A stretch of 48,011 nucleotides of DNA, taken from positions 1-48,011 of the forward strand of contig JANYCW010000004.1 in the NCBI GenBank assembly GCA_025360085.1, in the 5' to 3' direction. Shown piece by piece: positions 18,032 through 25,931 of the stretch; position 1 is the first letter of the stretch, and each line of letters begins with the position of its first letter. The stretch is from Actinomycetes bacterium (GTDB lineage: Bacteria > Actinomycetota > Actinomycetes > Nanopelagicales > Nanopelagicaceae). Under the pieces are notes generated by a model. That model was not told the origin of the DNA. It ran no database searches and saw only the letters and a program-made list of their open reading frames with translations. The position numbers and the translations under genes are program-made.

Positions 18032-20863
18032 TTATGAGCAGCCAGATGTGTTGCCACAGCCTTCGCATACATAACAAGCACCCGACATGCGCATTTTGAC
18101 CCCACAGGTCATGCACAAAGGAGCATCGGCCTTGATGCCAGAGAGTGCTTCCATCAACTCCGTCGAAGAACCAAACTGTTGCTTGTTGTCGACTGTAACC
18201 GAAACTGGCTTTGGCGCCGCAATCACTGGTGCCACAGGAGCGCTGACTTCGAGGTTTTCATAATCCTCAACAACGTCCTTGGTGTACTCGCCCGTTTCTA
18301 GTGCGCGAGCGCGTTCAGTGGATGTATATAGACCCATTGAACTTCTAGAATCAAAGGGCAGGTAATCAAGGGCTAAGCGACGGAAGATGTAATCCATCAT
18401 CGACTGCGCCATGCGGATATCTACATCATCGGTCATGCCCGCTGGCTCAAAGCGCAGGTTCGTAAATTTCTCTACAAATGTTTCAAGTGGCACGCCATAT
18501 TGAAGTCCGATCGATACCGCTATGGAGAAGGCATCCATCACTCCGGCCAGAGTTGATCCTTGCTTGCCGAGTTTTAAGAAGACCTCACCTAATGCGCCAT
18601 CGGCATATGCCCCCGAAGTCATATATCCCTCTGCCCCGCCAACGGAAAATGATGTTGTGGTTGCAGGTCGTGTCTTTGGAAGACGCTTTCGGATGGGAGT
18701 AGCTGGATGAGTTGCACTCACCGTTGATGCGTTCTTTGCCGCTTTACCATCAGATAAAGGTTGGCCAACTTTGCAGTTATCGCGATAGACGGCCAAAGCT
18801 TTAATCCCGAGCTTCCACCCTTGGTAGTACACCTCTTCTACCTCTTCAACGGTTGCATCGGAAGGCAAGTTAACGGTCTTTGAAATTGCACCTGATAAGA
18901 ATGGTTGGCAGGCTGCCATCATTCGAACATGTCCCATCGGTGCAATGGACCTGGCACCGAGCGCACAGTCAAAGACGTCGTAATGCTCGGGCTTTAAGCC
19001 AGGTGCATCGATGACGTGGCCGTGGGATGCGATGAATTCAACGATCGCCTCGACGGTTTCTTCTGTATATCCAAGCTTTCGAAGCGCGGCAGGAACCGTT
19101 TGGTTAACGATCTGCATAGATCCGCCACCGACGAGCTTCTTGAACTTAACCAGTGAGAAGTCAGGCTCGATTCCCGTTGTATCGCAGTCCATCATCAGAC
19201 CAATGGTGCCGGTAGGGGCCAGAACTGAGATCTGGGCGTTGCGCCAGCCGTTCTTATCTCCCGTTGAAAGACATGCATCCCAGGCGTTGTTGGCCTCGCT
19301 CCAGACATCTCGATCTAGAGTTGTTTCAGACTTTGCCGCCGATGATGCCGATGCGTGCTTTCGCATCACGCGCGCATGTGGTTTGGCGTTTTGGGCAAAG
19401 CCCTCATATGCCCCAACGATGCCAGCTAGCTCTGCCGATCGTTTGTAAGTAATTCCACTCATGAGAGATGTGATGGCACCGGCTAATGCACGTCCACCAT
19501 CAGAATCATAGGCAAGTCCCGATGCCATCAAAAGCGCACCAAGATTTGCATAACCGATTCCTAATTGACGATATGCCTTTGTTGTATCCCCGATTGCCTC
19601 AGTTGGAAAATCTGCAAAGCAGATGGAGATATCCATTGCAGTAATAATCATTTCAGCGGCGCGACCAAATGTTTTTGCATCAAAGGAGCCATCTGATTTT
19701 AGAAATTTCATTAAGTTAAGCGAGGCTAAGTTACATGATGAGTTATCAAGTGACATGTATTCAGAGCAAGGATTAGATGCGTTGATGCGACCAGTCTCAG
19801 GATTAGTGTGCCAATCATTGATTGTGTCATCGTATTGAATTCCAGGATCGGCGCATGCCCATGCAGCTTGTGCCATCTTTGTAAACAATGTGCGTGCATC
19901 GACGGTCTCTATAACTTCGCCGCTTGCGCGTGCGGTTAAACCAAAGCTTTCGCCTTTTTCTACTGCGCGCATAAACTCATCCGATACTCGAACTGAGTTG
20001 TTTGCGTTTTGATACTGAACGCTAATGATGTCTTTACCACCAAGATCCATATCAAAACCAGCATCGCGCAGTGCACGAATCTTGTTCTCTTCATTGACCT
20101 TAGTCTCAATGAACTCTTCAATATCTGGGTGCGAAACATCCAGAACTACCATTTTAGCGGCGCGGCGTGTGGCACCACCTGATTTAATTGTGCCGGCTGA
20201 TGCATCGGCGCCTCGCATAAAAGAGACTGGCCCAGATGCGGTTCCGCCTGATTTTAGAAGCTCTTTGGATGAGCGGATGCGGGATAAGTTAAGTCCGGCC
20301 CCTGAGCCTCCCTTGAAAATCATTCCCTCTTCGCGATACCAGTTAAGAATGCTCTCCATAGTGTCTTCGACCGAGAGAATAAAACAAGCACTCACTTGCT
20401 GTGGCTCATTTGTGCCGACGTTAAACCAGACAGGTGAGTTGAACGAGAAAATCTGGTGCATCAACATGTGGGTTAGTTCGTGTTCAAAGATCTCTGCATC
20501 GGCATCGGTTGCAAAGTAGCCATGCTCTTTTCCGGCCTTCGTATATGTCAATACAACGCGATCGATAACCTGCTTGAGTGACCACTCACGATTTGTCGCA
20601 CCGACTGCGCCACGGAAATACTTAGTTGAAACAATCGTTGATGCATTTACGGACCAGAAATCTGGAAACTCAACGCCATGTTGTTCAAATACGGTCTCTC
20701 CCGTTTTCCAGTTTTGTTGCACTACATCGCGGCGCTCCCATTTAACTTCGTCATATGGGTGAATACCCTCGTTGGTGTAGATGCGTTCGATCGTTAAGCC
20801 CTTGCCCTTGATGGTGTTGTGAGCTTTGATCTTGACTGGCCGGTTGATAACCGTCTCTGACAT
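18032..20863 (-). CDS. nrdJ: Vitamin B12-dependent (class II) ribonucleoside-diphosphate reductase
   Basis: Makes deoxyribonucleotides using adenosylcobalamin, so no separate radical-generating subunit is needed. It has 943 residues, in the range of actinobacterial NrdJ. Visible motifs are CFILSVEDTMESILNWYREE, the glycine-rich GGSGAGLNLSRIRSS, and the active-site NPCSEYMSLDNSSCNLASLN with the radical-site Cys and Glu. SVLAPTGTIGLMMDCDTTGIEPDFSL binds substrate phosphate. The C-terminal tail CMTCGVKMRMSGACYVCEGC carries redox/zinc cysteines. It lies 36 bp after nrdR, so repressor and enzyme are co-transcribed under a pair of NrdR boxes. No cobalamin riboswitch is seen in the short gap. No class Ia genes are in the window. 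Confidence 0.97.
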   Translation of the reverse strand: MSETVINRPVKIKAHNTIKGKGLTIERIYTNEGIHPYDEVKWERRDVVQQNWKTGETVFEQHGVEFPDFWSVNASTIVSTKYFRGAVGATNREWSLKQVIDRVVLTYTKAGKEHGYFATDADAEIFEHELTHMLMHQIFSFNSPVWFNVGTNEPQQVSACFILSVEDTMESILNWYREEGMIFKGGSGAGLNLSRIRSSKELLKSGGTASGPVSFMRGADASAGTIKSGGATRRAAKMVVLDVSHPDIEEFIETKVNEENKIRALRDAGFDMDLGGKDIISVQYQNANNSVRVSDEFMRAVEKGESFGLTARASGEVIETVDARTLFTKMAQAAWACADPGIQYDDTINDWHTNPETGRINASNPCSEYMSLDNSSCNLASLNLMKFLKSDGSFDAKTFGRAAEMIITAMDISICFADFPTEAIGDTTKAYRQLGIGYANLGALLMASGLAYDSDGGRALAGAITSLMSGITYKRSAELAGIVGAYEGFAQNAKPHARVMRKHASASSAAKSETTLDRDVWSEANNAWDACLSTGDKNGWRNAQISVLAPTGTIGLMMDCDTTGIEPDFSLVKFKKLVGGGSMQIVNQTVPAALRKLGYTEETVEAIVEFIASHGHVIDAPGLKPEHYDVFDCALGARSIAPMGHVRMMAACQPFLSGAISKTVNLPSDATVEEVEEVYYQGWKLGIKALAVYRDNCKVGQPLSDGKAAKNASTVSATHPATPIRKRLPKTRPATTTSFSVGGAEGYMTSGAYADGALGEVFLKLGKQGSTLAGVMDAFSIAVSIGLQYGVPLETFVEKFTNLRFEPAGMTDDVDIRMAQSMMDYIFRRLALDYLPFDSRSSMGLYTSTERARALETGEYTKDVVEDYENLEVSAPVAPVIAAPKPVSVTVDNKQQFGSSTELMEALSGIKADAPLCMTCGVKMRMSGACYVCEGCGNTSGCS

Positions 20864-20899
20864 ATGTCTTTCCCCGTATTTCTATAGTAGGACTTTAAA

Positions 20900-21427
20900 T
20901 TATTTATTCGAAGCTGAACTGCTGGCCGTGAGTTTTTCATTTCGAACATCTACACGGGGCTTATCTGCAGATTTATTACTCGAGGGCAGGGCACGCAACA
21001 GCGCAATCTCACCTTCGAAATCTTCAAGGGAGGCAAAGTTTCGGTATACCGAGGCATAACGAAGGTAGGCCACTTCATCTAACTCTCGAAGCGGCGCCAG
21101 AATCGACATTCCCACTTCTTGGGCCTCGATCTCGGCCTGTCCTGTGCTTCGCAAGTTTTCTTCGACTCGTTGGGCTAGTAAAACCAGATCATCTTCACTC
21201 ACTGGGCGACCCTGGCAAGCTTTGCGCACACCCACCAAAACTTTTTCGCGGCTAAATGGCTCGGTGGCACCGCTTCGTTTGATGATGCTCAAAACCGCGA
21301 CCTCTTGGGTTGAAAAGCGTTGACCACACTGTGGGCATTCGCGTCGGCGACGGATCTGAGTCCCATCTTCTGCTGGGCGAGAGTCGATCACGCGAGAGTC
21401 ATCGTGTCTGCAAAACGGGCAAATCAA
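20900..21427 (-). CDS. nrdR: Transcriptional repressor NrdR
   Basis: ATP-cone repressor of ribonucleotide reductase genes. From a TTG at 21427 the protein is 175 residues and begins [17 protein letters not shown], like typical NrdR N-termini. An upstream in-frame TTG at 21466 adds 13 residues but lacks a Shine-Dalgarno, whereas GGGAG lies about 10 bases before the inner TTG, so I prefer that one. The zinc finger uses Cys3, Cys6, Cys31 and Cys34. The ATP-cone follows ([24 protein letters not shown]...). The C-terminus past about residue 145 is a longer polar tail than usual. It is first in the nrdR-nrdJ operon, with a pair of NrdR-box-like sites upstream, implying autoregulation. Confidence 0.93.
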   Translation of the reverse strand: MICPFCRHDDSRVIDSRPAEDGTQIRRRRECPQCGQRFSTQEVAVLSIIKRSGATEPFSREKVLVGVRKACQGRPVSEDDLVLLAQRVEENLRSTGQAEIEAQEVGMSILAPLRELDEVAYLRYASVYRNFASLEDFEGEIALLRALPSSNKSADKPRVDVRNEKLTASSSASNK

Positions 21428-21505
21428 TTCGGCGTGTCTCCCTTCGGCATGCTTGCTTTTTCCCAATTTAGAGGTAAAGAGGGGATTTCCAAAACTACCG
21501 TAAAA

Positions 21506-21552
21506 ACACTACTTATGGAAGTTTTATCTGTTCCTACCCCTATATCTAGTAC
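21506..21552. promoter_or_regulatory. Pair of NrdR-box-like sites upstream of nrdR-nrdJ
   Basis: The site at 21537-21552 contains CTATATCTAGT, which fits the core of the published NrdR box (C-W-A-T-A-T-x-T-W-G-T). A weaker site at 21506-21521 begins ACACTACTTATGG. Their starts are 31 bases apart, about three helical turns, which is the classical spacing of paired NrdR boxes. A further TATATCTAG occurs at 21637-21645 inside the dead space before the PIN gene. Confidence 0.65.
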
Positions 21553-21658
21553 CAACTATAAAGCATTGCACGAGGGTTTGCCTACTGGATATGCATGGAC
21601 ACGGCTCTTGGGCGTGTCGTTTCTATCACCCTCCTATATATCTAGCGCCAAGCCAGGG

Positions 21659-22036
21659 CTAGGCCAGAAAGCGCGAACCTTGATGGGCTTTGGCCAGCGC
21701 CCCATCGCAGGTCCAGAGCTGCGCTTTCGTGAGCGTGGCAGTGGCGCTGATGATGGCATCGGGTGTTCGAAGGCCAGTCTTTGATCTGAGATGTGCGGCT
21801 GAGACTGCAATCTCTTGGCTAACATCGATAATCTGATGCAATTTCTGGGCAAAACTATCGTGTGCCGCTTTAGCCACGCCCTTAGCCACTGCATGAGGCA
21901 AAACTTCCGTCAAAGTCAAAGCCGAAATTGTATACACACTGGAGGTTTCAAAATTTTGCATTATCAGATCATGGTGTTTATCGTCGGGATTGATTAATCC
22001 AATCAGAACAGATGAGTCCAGAAGAACTAATCCCAT
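21659..22036 (-). CDS. PIN-domain ribonuclease toxin, VapC-like
   Basis: Probable RNase toxin of a type II toxin-antitoxin pair, 125 residues. The acidic PIN active site is complete by inspection: Asp7 (LLDSSVLIGL), Glu44 (LTEVLPH), Asp93 (TPDAIISATA) and Asp111 (TCDGALAKAH). It overlaps the upstream AbrB-type antitoxin gene by 10 bp. Codon use and composition look like the neighbours. The pair sits between nrdR and the LysM gene. VapC toxins usually cleave tRNA or rRNA; the target here is unknown. Confidence 0.9.
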   Translation of the reverse strand: MGLVLLDSSVLIGLINPDDKHHDLIMQNFETSSVYTISALTLTEVLPHAVAKGVAKAAHDSFAQKLHQIIDVSQEIAVSAAHLRSKTGLRTPDAIISATATLTKAQLWTCDGALAKAHQGSRFLA

Positions 22037-22344
22037 GCTGCTCTCTCTTTCTCTTGATCAAATGTATCAAAGACGCCAGGGAATGCACCAACCAAATCTA
22101 AAACCGAATTACTACTTCCAACGATTTCTATTTGGATGAAACCAGTGCTACTAACTACGAATTCCACTTCATCTCCTGCCTTAAGTCCAACACTTCGTAG
22201 AATATCTACGGGGACTGTCAATTGATTCTTTGAACTAAGGCGGGAAGTGGATGTACGTCCCTTGCGCTGTGCAGGTTTTTTTACTACAACAAGTTTTCGT
22301 GTAGATTTTATTAGGCTTTTCTTAACCTTTACCTTAGATGCCAT
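22027..22344 (-). CDS. AbrB/MazE-type antitoxin with basic N-terminal extension
   Basis: Partner antitoxin of the PIN toxin, 105 residues. The SpoVT/AbrB swapped-hairpin domain covers about residues 33-75 (SRLSSKNQLTVPVDILRSVGLKAGDEVEFVV). The last ~25 residues are acidic (VFDTFDQEKERAAWD) and would wrap the toxin. Unusually, the domain is preceded by about 30 residues extremely rich in lysine and arginine (KVKVKKSLIKSTRKLVVVKK), like a histone-tail DNA-binding leader. A downstream start is possible, but no obvious alternative with a good Shine-Dalgarno was seen. Autoregulation of the pair is expected from the family. Confidence 0.88.
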   Translation of the reverse strand: MASKVKVKKSLIKSTRKLVVVKKPAQRKGRTSTSRLSSKNQLTVPVDILRSVGLKAGDEVEFVVSSTGFIQIEIVGSSNSVLDLVGAFPGVFDTFDQEKERAAWD

Positions 22345-22383
22345 AAGTAAAGGTTAGCACTTGGACTACTTTCTTAACAAGAC

Positions 22384-22770
22384 CTATTTGATTGGGACGC
22401 GAAGGCGAGCCCCTGCTGCTACGTCATAACTTGGCAGGTTATTAGCTTCGCGGATCCTCTCAACCATCGCCGTAACATCGCCATCGCTATAGGCCGAGGC
22501 GACAGACCATAAAGAGGCACCTACTGGCACAACCACGATTACATATGAGGGTGCGTTAACCACATGAGCACCGGCCCCTGATCTAGCGGCAAAGCCAGCT
22601 GCGATAACGACGGTGAGTGAAAGGATGAACAGAGTGCGAGCAAGACGGCCACGACGCGTCAATCTAGATTCAGATGGAGCATCGCAGGGATTGGCAAGCC
22701 GCTCACTCTGTGAAAACCCTTGATATATACGGCTGTGCGGGGCAATGGAGCTATATGTCACTGCACTCAT
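22384..22770 (-). CDS. SOS-linked LysM membrane protein (YneA/ChiZ/DivS-like position)
   Basis: Protein of 128 residues. The ATG at 22770 is preceded by GAGGA at 7 bases, so I use it and not a more distal in-frame codon. A membrane segment spans about residues 48-66 (TLFILSLTVVIAAGFAA). A C-terminal LysM domain follows (SYVIVVVPVGASLWSVASAY ... LRVPIK), expected outside the membrane on peptidoglycan. It diverges from lexA across two SOS boxes. In Bacillus (yneA), Mycobacterium (chiZ, Rv2719c) and Corynebacterium (divS), a small wall-associated protein divergent from lexA halts division during DNA damage. By position and architecture this is the same type of gene. Direct sequence similarity beyond LysM cannot be judged here. 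Confidence 0.88.
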   Translation of the reverse strand: MSAVTYSSIAPHSRIYQGFSQSERLANPCDAPSESRLTRRGRLARTLFILSLTVVIAAGFAARSGAGAHVVNAPSYVIVVVPVGASLWSVASAYSDGDVTAMVERIREANNLPSYDVAAGARLRVPIK

Positions 22771-22816
22771 GTCGTTTTCCTCAAACTTCTTATTACCTAT
22801 ACCTTGGGGAAGGCCT

Positions 22817-22893
22817 CCGAACACCTGTTCGAATAAGATAATTAAACACCACACCACTGACAAAAGGCAAGTATTTTTCGAACAGGTGTTTGA
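22817..22893. promoter_or_regulatory. Two LexA (SOS) boxes in the lexA/LysM divergent promoter
   Basis: Boxes CCGAACACCTGTTCGA (22817-22832) and TCGAACAGGTGTTTGA (22878-22893) each differ by one base from the Gram-positive consensus TCGAAC-N4-GTTCGA. Their starts are 61 bases apart. One lies close to each divergent gene, so lexA is autoregulated and the LysM gene should be SOS-induced. Confidence 0.9.
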
Positions 22894-22924
22894 ATTTTGC
22901 TCGCAACTCTGTCACTATCTACCC

Positions 22925-23560
22925 ATGAGCACACCCGGCACCCAGCACATGGCAGGTCTTAGCCCCCGACAGTCCGAAATTTTGAGCGTCATCCGAGCCT
23001 CTATGAGTGAACATGGCTACGCCCCTTCGATGCGCGAAATCGGCGCCGCCGTGGGCCTCACGAGTACGGCCTCGGTTAAATACCAGCTCGAAATTCTTGA
23101 GGCCAAAGGCTTTATTCGCCGCGATGAGAGCAAAGGTCGCGCCCTTGAACTAACACCCGATGAATCTGGAATCAGCGTTGATAAAACTCGGTTAATTCCA
23201 CTTGTCGGGCGTATCGCAGCCGGTGGACCCATTACTGCCGAACAAGAAGTAGAAGAGACCTATCCATTACCTGAATCAATCGTAGGTAGTGGAGATTTAT
23301 TTATGCTCAAAGTCATCGGTGAATCGATGATCGATGCCGCCATTTGCGATGGTGACTATGTTGTCATCCGAGCACAGAAAGATTGCAACAATGGTGAAAT
23401 TGTTGCCGCGATGATCGATGGCGAAGCAACAGTAAAAACATTCTCGCGAAAAAACGGCCACATCTGGTTGTTGCCGGCAAACGATGGATTCGCACCCATC
23501 GATGGTGACGCTTGCGAAATCTTAGGCAAAGTTACGGCCGTACTTCGTTCAATTCGCTAA
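22925..23560 (+). CDS. lexA: LexA repressor
   Basis: SOS repressor and self-cleaving serine protease, 211 residues from ATG 22925. Longer upstream in-frame sequence overlaps the SOS boxes and is not coding. The N-terminal winged helix (about residues 11-75) recognises the boxes just upstream (SMREIGAAVGLTSTASVKYQ). The cleavage site is Ala99-Gly100 (RIAAGGPI), and the catalytic dyad is Ser134 (GESMIDA) with Lys171 (ATVKTF). All parts of a functional LexA are present. It diverges from the LysM gene; its downstream neighbour is convergent. Confidence 0.97.
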   Translation: MSTPGTQHMAGLSPRQSEILSVIRASMSEHGYAPSMREIGAAVGLTSTASVKYQLEILEAKGFIRRDESKGRALELTPDESGISVDKTRLIPLVGRIAAGGPITAEQEVEETYPLPESIVGSGDLFMLKVIGESMIDAAICDGDYVVIRAQKDCNNGEIVAAMIDGEATVKTFSRKNGHIWLLPANDGFAPIDGDACEILGKVTAVLRSIR

Positions 23561-23583
23561 TCTCTATGGCAATAAGTGGGAAT

Positions 23584-24249
23584 TTATTGAATTGAATTAA
23601 TTGCGCGGGTGATAATCACTCGAGCTTGGTCTCCAAAATGAAGACTTCCAGATTCATATACATCGATGCAAATAATCTCAGGGCTCTGAATCAATTTCTG
23701 GTTCACCAGAGAATCTAGCTCTGCTGAAAATCCCTTACTTTCAAAGTGCTCATTATTTACGCCAACCACGAACCAGCCCTTATCAACAAGTAACGGCAAG
23801 AGATTGCGCAAACACTCTGGTCCTAAATGTCCGTGGGTAAATGTGCCCGAAGAAAAGAGCGCCTCATAAGGTGAGTTCTCATTAGGAACATGCTGTGTTA
23901 AATCTCGTTCATACACTGCGCGATAGACAACGCTTCCATCATTGCGCTTCTTGCCCCTGGCCTGGGCCAACATTTCAGGTGAAATATCCATTCCATCAAT
24001 AACAAGCTCTGGCCGCAGCCGCGATAGATACATTCCAGTTAGTCCGGTTCCCGTACCAATATCTAACACTCGTTTTACTGGCCCGACAACGTCGTTGAAT
24101 ACTTCGGCAATCGCTTTTGGATATCGATACTGCTGAGCATTAACAAAAGAAGTCTCATACGTTGCCGCCCACTGGGCATATAAACGGCGATTATCATCGG
24201 GAGTCTTTACCGAGTATGCCTGATCTAACCCTAAGACTTCTTCACTCAT
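23584..24249 (-). CDS. Class I SAM-dependent methyltransferase
   Basis: Soluble methyltransferase of 221 residues. Motif I is VLDIGTGTGLTG near residues 60-72, followed by IDGMDISPEMLAQARGK, the acidic-loop region that binds the SAM ribose. Later motifs include SGTFTHGHLGPECLRNLLPLL and a VGVNNEHF block. The opening QAYSVKTPDDNRRLYAQWAATYE resembles the Williams-Beuren WBSCR27-like group, in which YD-x-W precedes motif I. The substrate is unknown. It starts 2 bp after the moaA stop, so it is co-transcribed with moaA, but that need not mean a molybdenum role. Confidence 0.88.
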   Translation of the reverse strand: MSEEVLGLDQAYSVKTPDDNRRLYAQWAATYETSFVNAQQYRYPKAIAEVFNDVVGPVKRVLDIGTGTGLTGMYLSRLRPELVIDGMDISPEMLAQARGKKRNDGSVVYRAVYERDLTQHVPNENSPYEALFSSGTFTHGHLGPECLRNLLPLLVDKGWFVVGVNNEHFESKGFSAELDSLVNQKLIQSPEIICIDVYESGSLHFGDQARVIITRAINSIQ

Positions 24250-24251
24250 TC

Positions 24252-25253
24252 TTAACCACCGATTGCCGACATTGGCCTGGTGGGCTGAATGAAACTTGGA
24301 TCATTAATCCCATGTCCAGGAAGCTTGGCTTTAATCGTTGATTGGAATGCGGCAACAAGTCGTGCACGCTTTTGCTCGGCGCTTAAATCAATATCCCGAA
24401 GAATCAAGCGCGTATCAGTTTCCACCATTGAAAATAAACAGGCTCGAATTTGGCCATCTGAAGTCAAGCGCACGCGATCACACGAGGCACAAAATGGTCG
24501 GGTCACACTGGCAATGATTCCGACAACTGACGGACCGCCATCAATATAAAACTCTTCGGCGGGAGATGATCCGCGTTCATCAACGGGTGTGAGTGAAAAC
24601 TGAATACTTAAATCGGCAAATATCTCATCGGCGGTAACCATCTCTCTGCGCGACCACGAGCCGCCGGCATCAAGTGGCATCTGCTCAATAAATCTTAAGT
24701 TCAAACCCTCTTTTAAAGCCCACTCCAATAAGGCGGTCGATTCATCATCATTGATTCCGCGCATTAAAACTGAGTTAATTTTAATCGGTGCTAAACCCGC
24801 GACCTGTGCGGCCTCGATTCCTGCAAATACATCATCGATACGATCTCTAAAAGTTAACTTTTTAAAGCGCTCGCGATCGAGCGTATCTAATGAGATATTG
24901 ATGCGAAGAAGACCGGCCTCTACTAGCGGCTTTGCTAACTCTGCAAGCGCCAAACCATTAGTGGTCATTGATAACTTCGGCGCATCTGGTATGGAGTTAA
25001 TACGGGCAACGATCTCAACAATATCGGGGCGAAGTAAAGGCTCCCCACCGGTCAAGCGAACCTCATTTATTCCTTGCGAAACCGCCGCTTCAATAACTGA
25101 AATGAGTTCATCGGTTGTAAGCAGATGTTCACTTGGTAGCCAATTGGCAAAGTCCTGCGGCATGCAATACGTACATCGCAGCGAACAACGATCGGTTAAT
25201 GAAACGCGTAAGTCGCGATGCACCCGACCATATGTATCAACGAGTGCACTCAC
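24252..25253 (-). CDS. moaA: GTP 3',8-cyclase (molybdenum cofactor biosynthesis protein A)
   Basis: Radical-SAM enzyme for the first step of molybdopterin synthesis, 333 residues. The N-terminal [4Fe-4S] cluster cysteines are Cys23, Cys27 and Cys30 (CSLRCTYCM). LTGGEPLLR (68-76) is the SAM-binding GGE motif. The second, GTP-binding cluster uses Cys255, Cys258 and Cys272 (FCASCDRVRLTSDGQIRAC). The C-terminal Gly-Gly (332-333), which projects into the active site and is essential, is present. It is two genes away from a molybdopterin oxidoreductase, which explains its location. No moaC or moaE is in the window. Confidence 0.96.
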   Translation of the reverse strand: MSALVDTYGRVHRDLRVSLTDRCSLRCTYCMPQDFANWLPSEHLLTTDELISVIEAAVSQGINEVRLTGGEPLLRPDIVEIVARINSIPDAPKLSMTTNGLALAELAKPLVEAGLLRINISLDTLDRERFKKLTFRDRIDDVFAGIEAAQVAGLAPIKINSVLMRGINDDESTALLEWALKEGLNLRFIEQMPLDAGGSWSRREMVTADEIFADLSIQFSLTPVDERGSSPAEEFYIDGGPSVVGIIASVTRPFCASCDRVRLTSDGQIRACLFSMVETDTRLILRDIDLSAEQKRARLVAAFQSTIKAKLPGHGINDPSFIQPTRPMSAIGG

Positions 25254-25322
25254 TAAATTATCGCTTCAATCAACACACCGCACATACTACTAGGGCGTTT
25301 TGACACCAGTATTTCTTCGCAA

Positions 25323-25931
25323 TTACTTAAGCAGGATTATCTCGCCGTTTTCTTCTAAGCTTCTAAAGATCGTTAAAGCTCGGCCCGCTGGACCCTGTTG
25401 CACCGCGCCATCTAATCCACTGAACTGCGAGCCATGGCAGGCACAGTTTAAATTGGCACCCATAGATGCAACAGTGCAGCCTTGATGAGTACAAGAACTA
25501 CTCATCACCCTCACATTTCCACTAAATCGACTGATCGCATAGATCTGACTAGTGCCATTATTATCTCGGGCTTGAATTATCTTTACGCTGCCCTCATTAA
25601 TCTGTGAAGACTGCGCAATCACCACTCCCTTCGACGTTGGAGTTGGAGTGGGTGTGGGAGTGGGAGTGGGAGTCGCAGATGCAGTTGGAGTGGGCGTTGG
25701 CGTCGGCGTTGGCGTTGATTTTACAACGGGCACCATCGCACCTTTTTTCCACACCAGGTTTCCTTTAGATTTTATGCAACTGTATGTAAATCCTCGATAC
25801 ACAATTTTTTGGCCAACACGAGTGCACTGCAGCGTTGGTCCTACCGCGGCAATCGCCTCTCCACCAAAGAGGGCGATTAACGAGCCGACAAGAGTTTGTA
25901 AGATGGTGCGACGTTTAAAAAGCTTCGACAT
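25323..25931 (-). CDS. Secreted Rieske [2Fe-2S] protein with Thr-Pro linker
   Basis: Exported electron-transfer protein of 202 residues. The start FKRRTILQTLVGSLIALFGGEAIAA contains an RR pair before a hydrophobic core, consistent with a Tat-type signal. A ~40-residue module follows (GPTLQCTRVGQKIVYRGFTY...NLVWKK). Then comes a low-complexity linker of repeated Thr-Pro (about residues 70-98), then a Rieske domain with CTHQGC and CACHGSQF, which supply two Cys and two His ligands. It overlaps the 3' end of the molybdenum oxidoreductase gene by 17 bp, so the two are translationally coupled. It likely passes electrons to or from that enzyme outside the membrane. A paralogue with the same N-terminal module is at 34.9 kb. 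Confidence 0.88.
   Translation of the reverse strand: MSKLFKRRTILQTLVGSLIALFGGEAIAAVGPTLQCTRVGQKIVYRGFTYSCIKSKGNLVWKKGAMVPVVKSTPTPTPTPTPTASATPTPTPTPTPTPTSKGVVIAQSSQINEGSVKIIQARDNNGTSQIYAISRFSGNVRVMSSSCTHQGCTVASMGANLNCACHGSQFSGLDGAVQQGPAGRALTIFRSLEENGEIILLK

Noticed and set aside
20864-20899. Cobalamin riboswitch before the B12-dependent nrdJ
   Set aside because: The gap to nrdR is only 36 bp, too short, and no B12-box was seen; regulation is better explained by NrdR boxes.
21637-21645. Third NrdR-box-like TATATCTAG
   Set aside because: The required C and the second site at about 31 bp are missing, so it is probably chance or a relic.
22745-22924. Longer LexA N-terminus
   Set aside because: It would translate the SOS boxes and the divergent promoter. 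The ATG at 22925 gives a standard LexA length.
25640-25720. Tandem hexamer-like repeat of GT/GA-rich sequence, considered as a satellite or regulatory repeat
   Set aside because: It codes in frame for the Thr-Pro linker of the Rieske protein, and the opposite-strand Gly-Val frame is a shadow.
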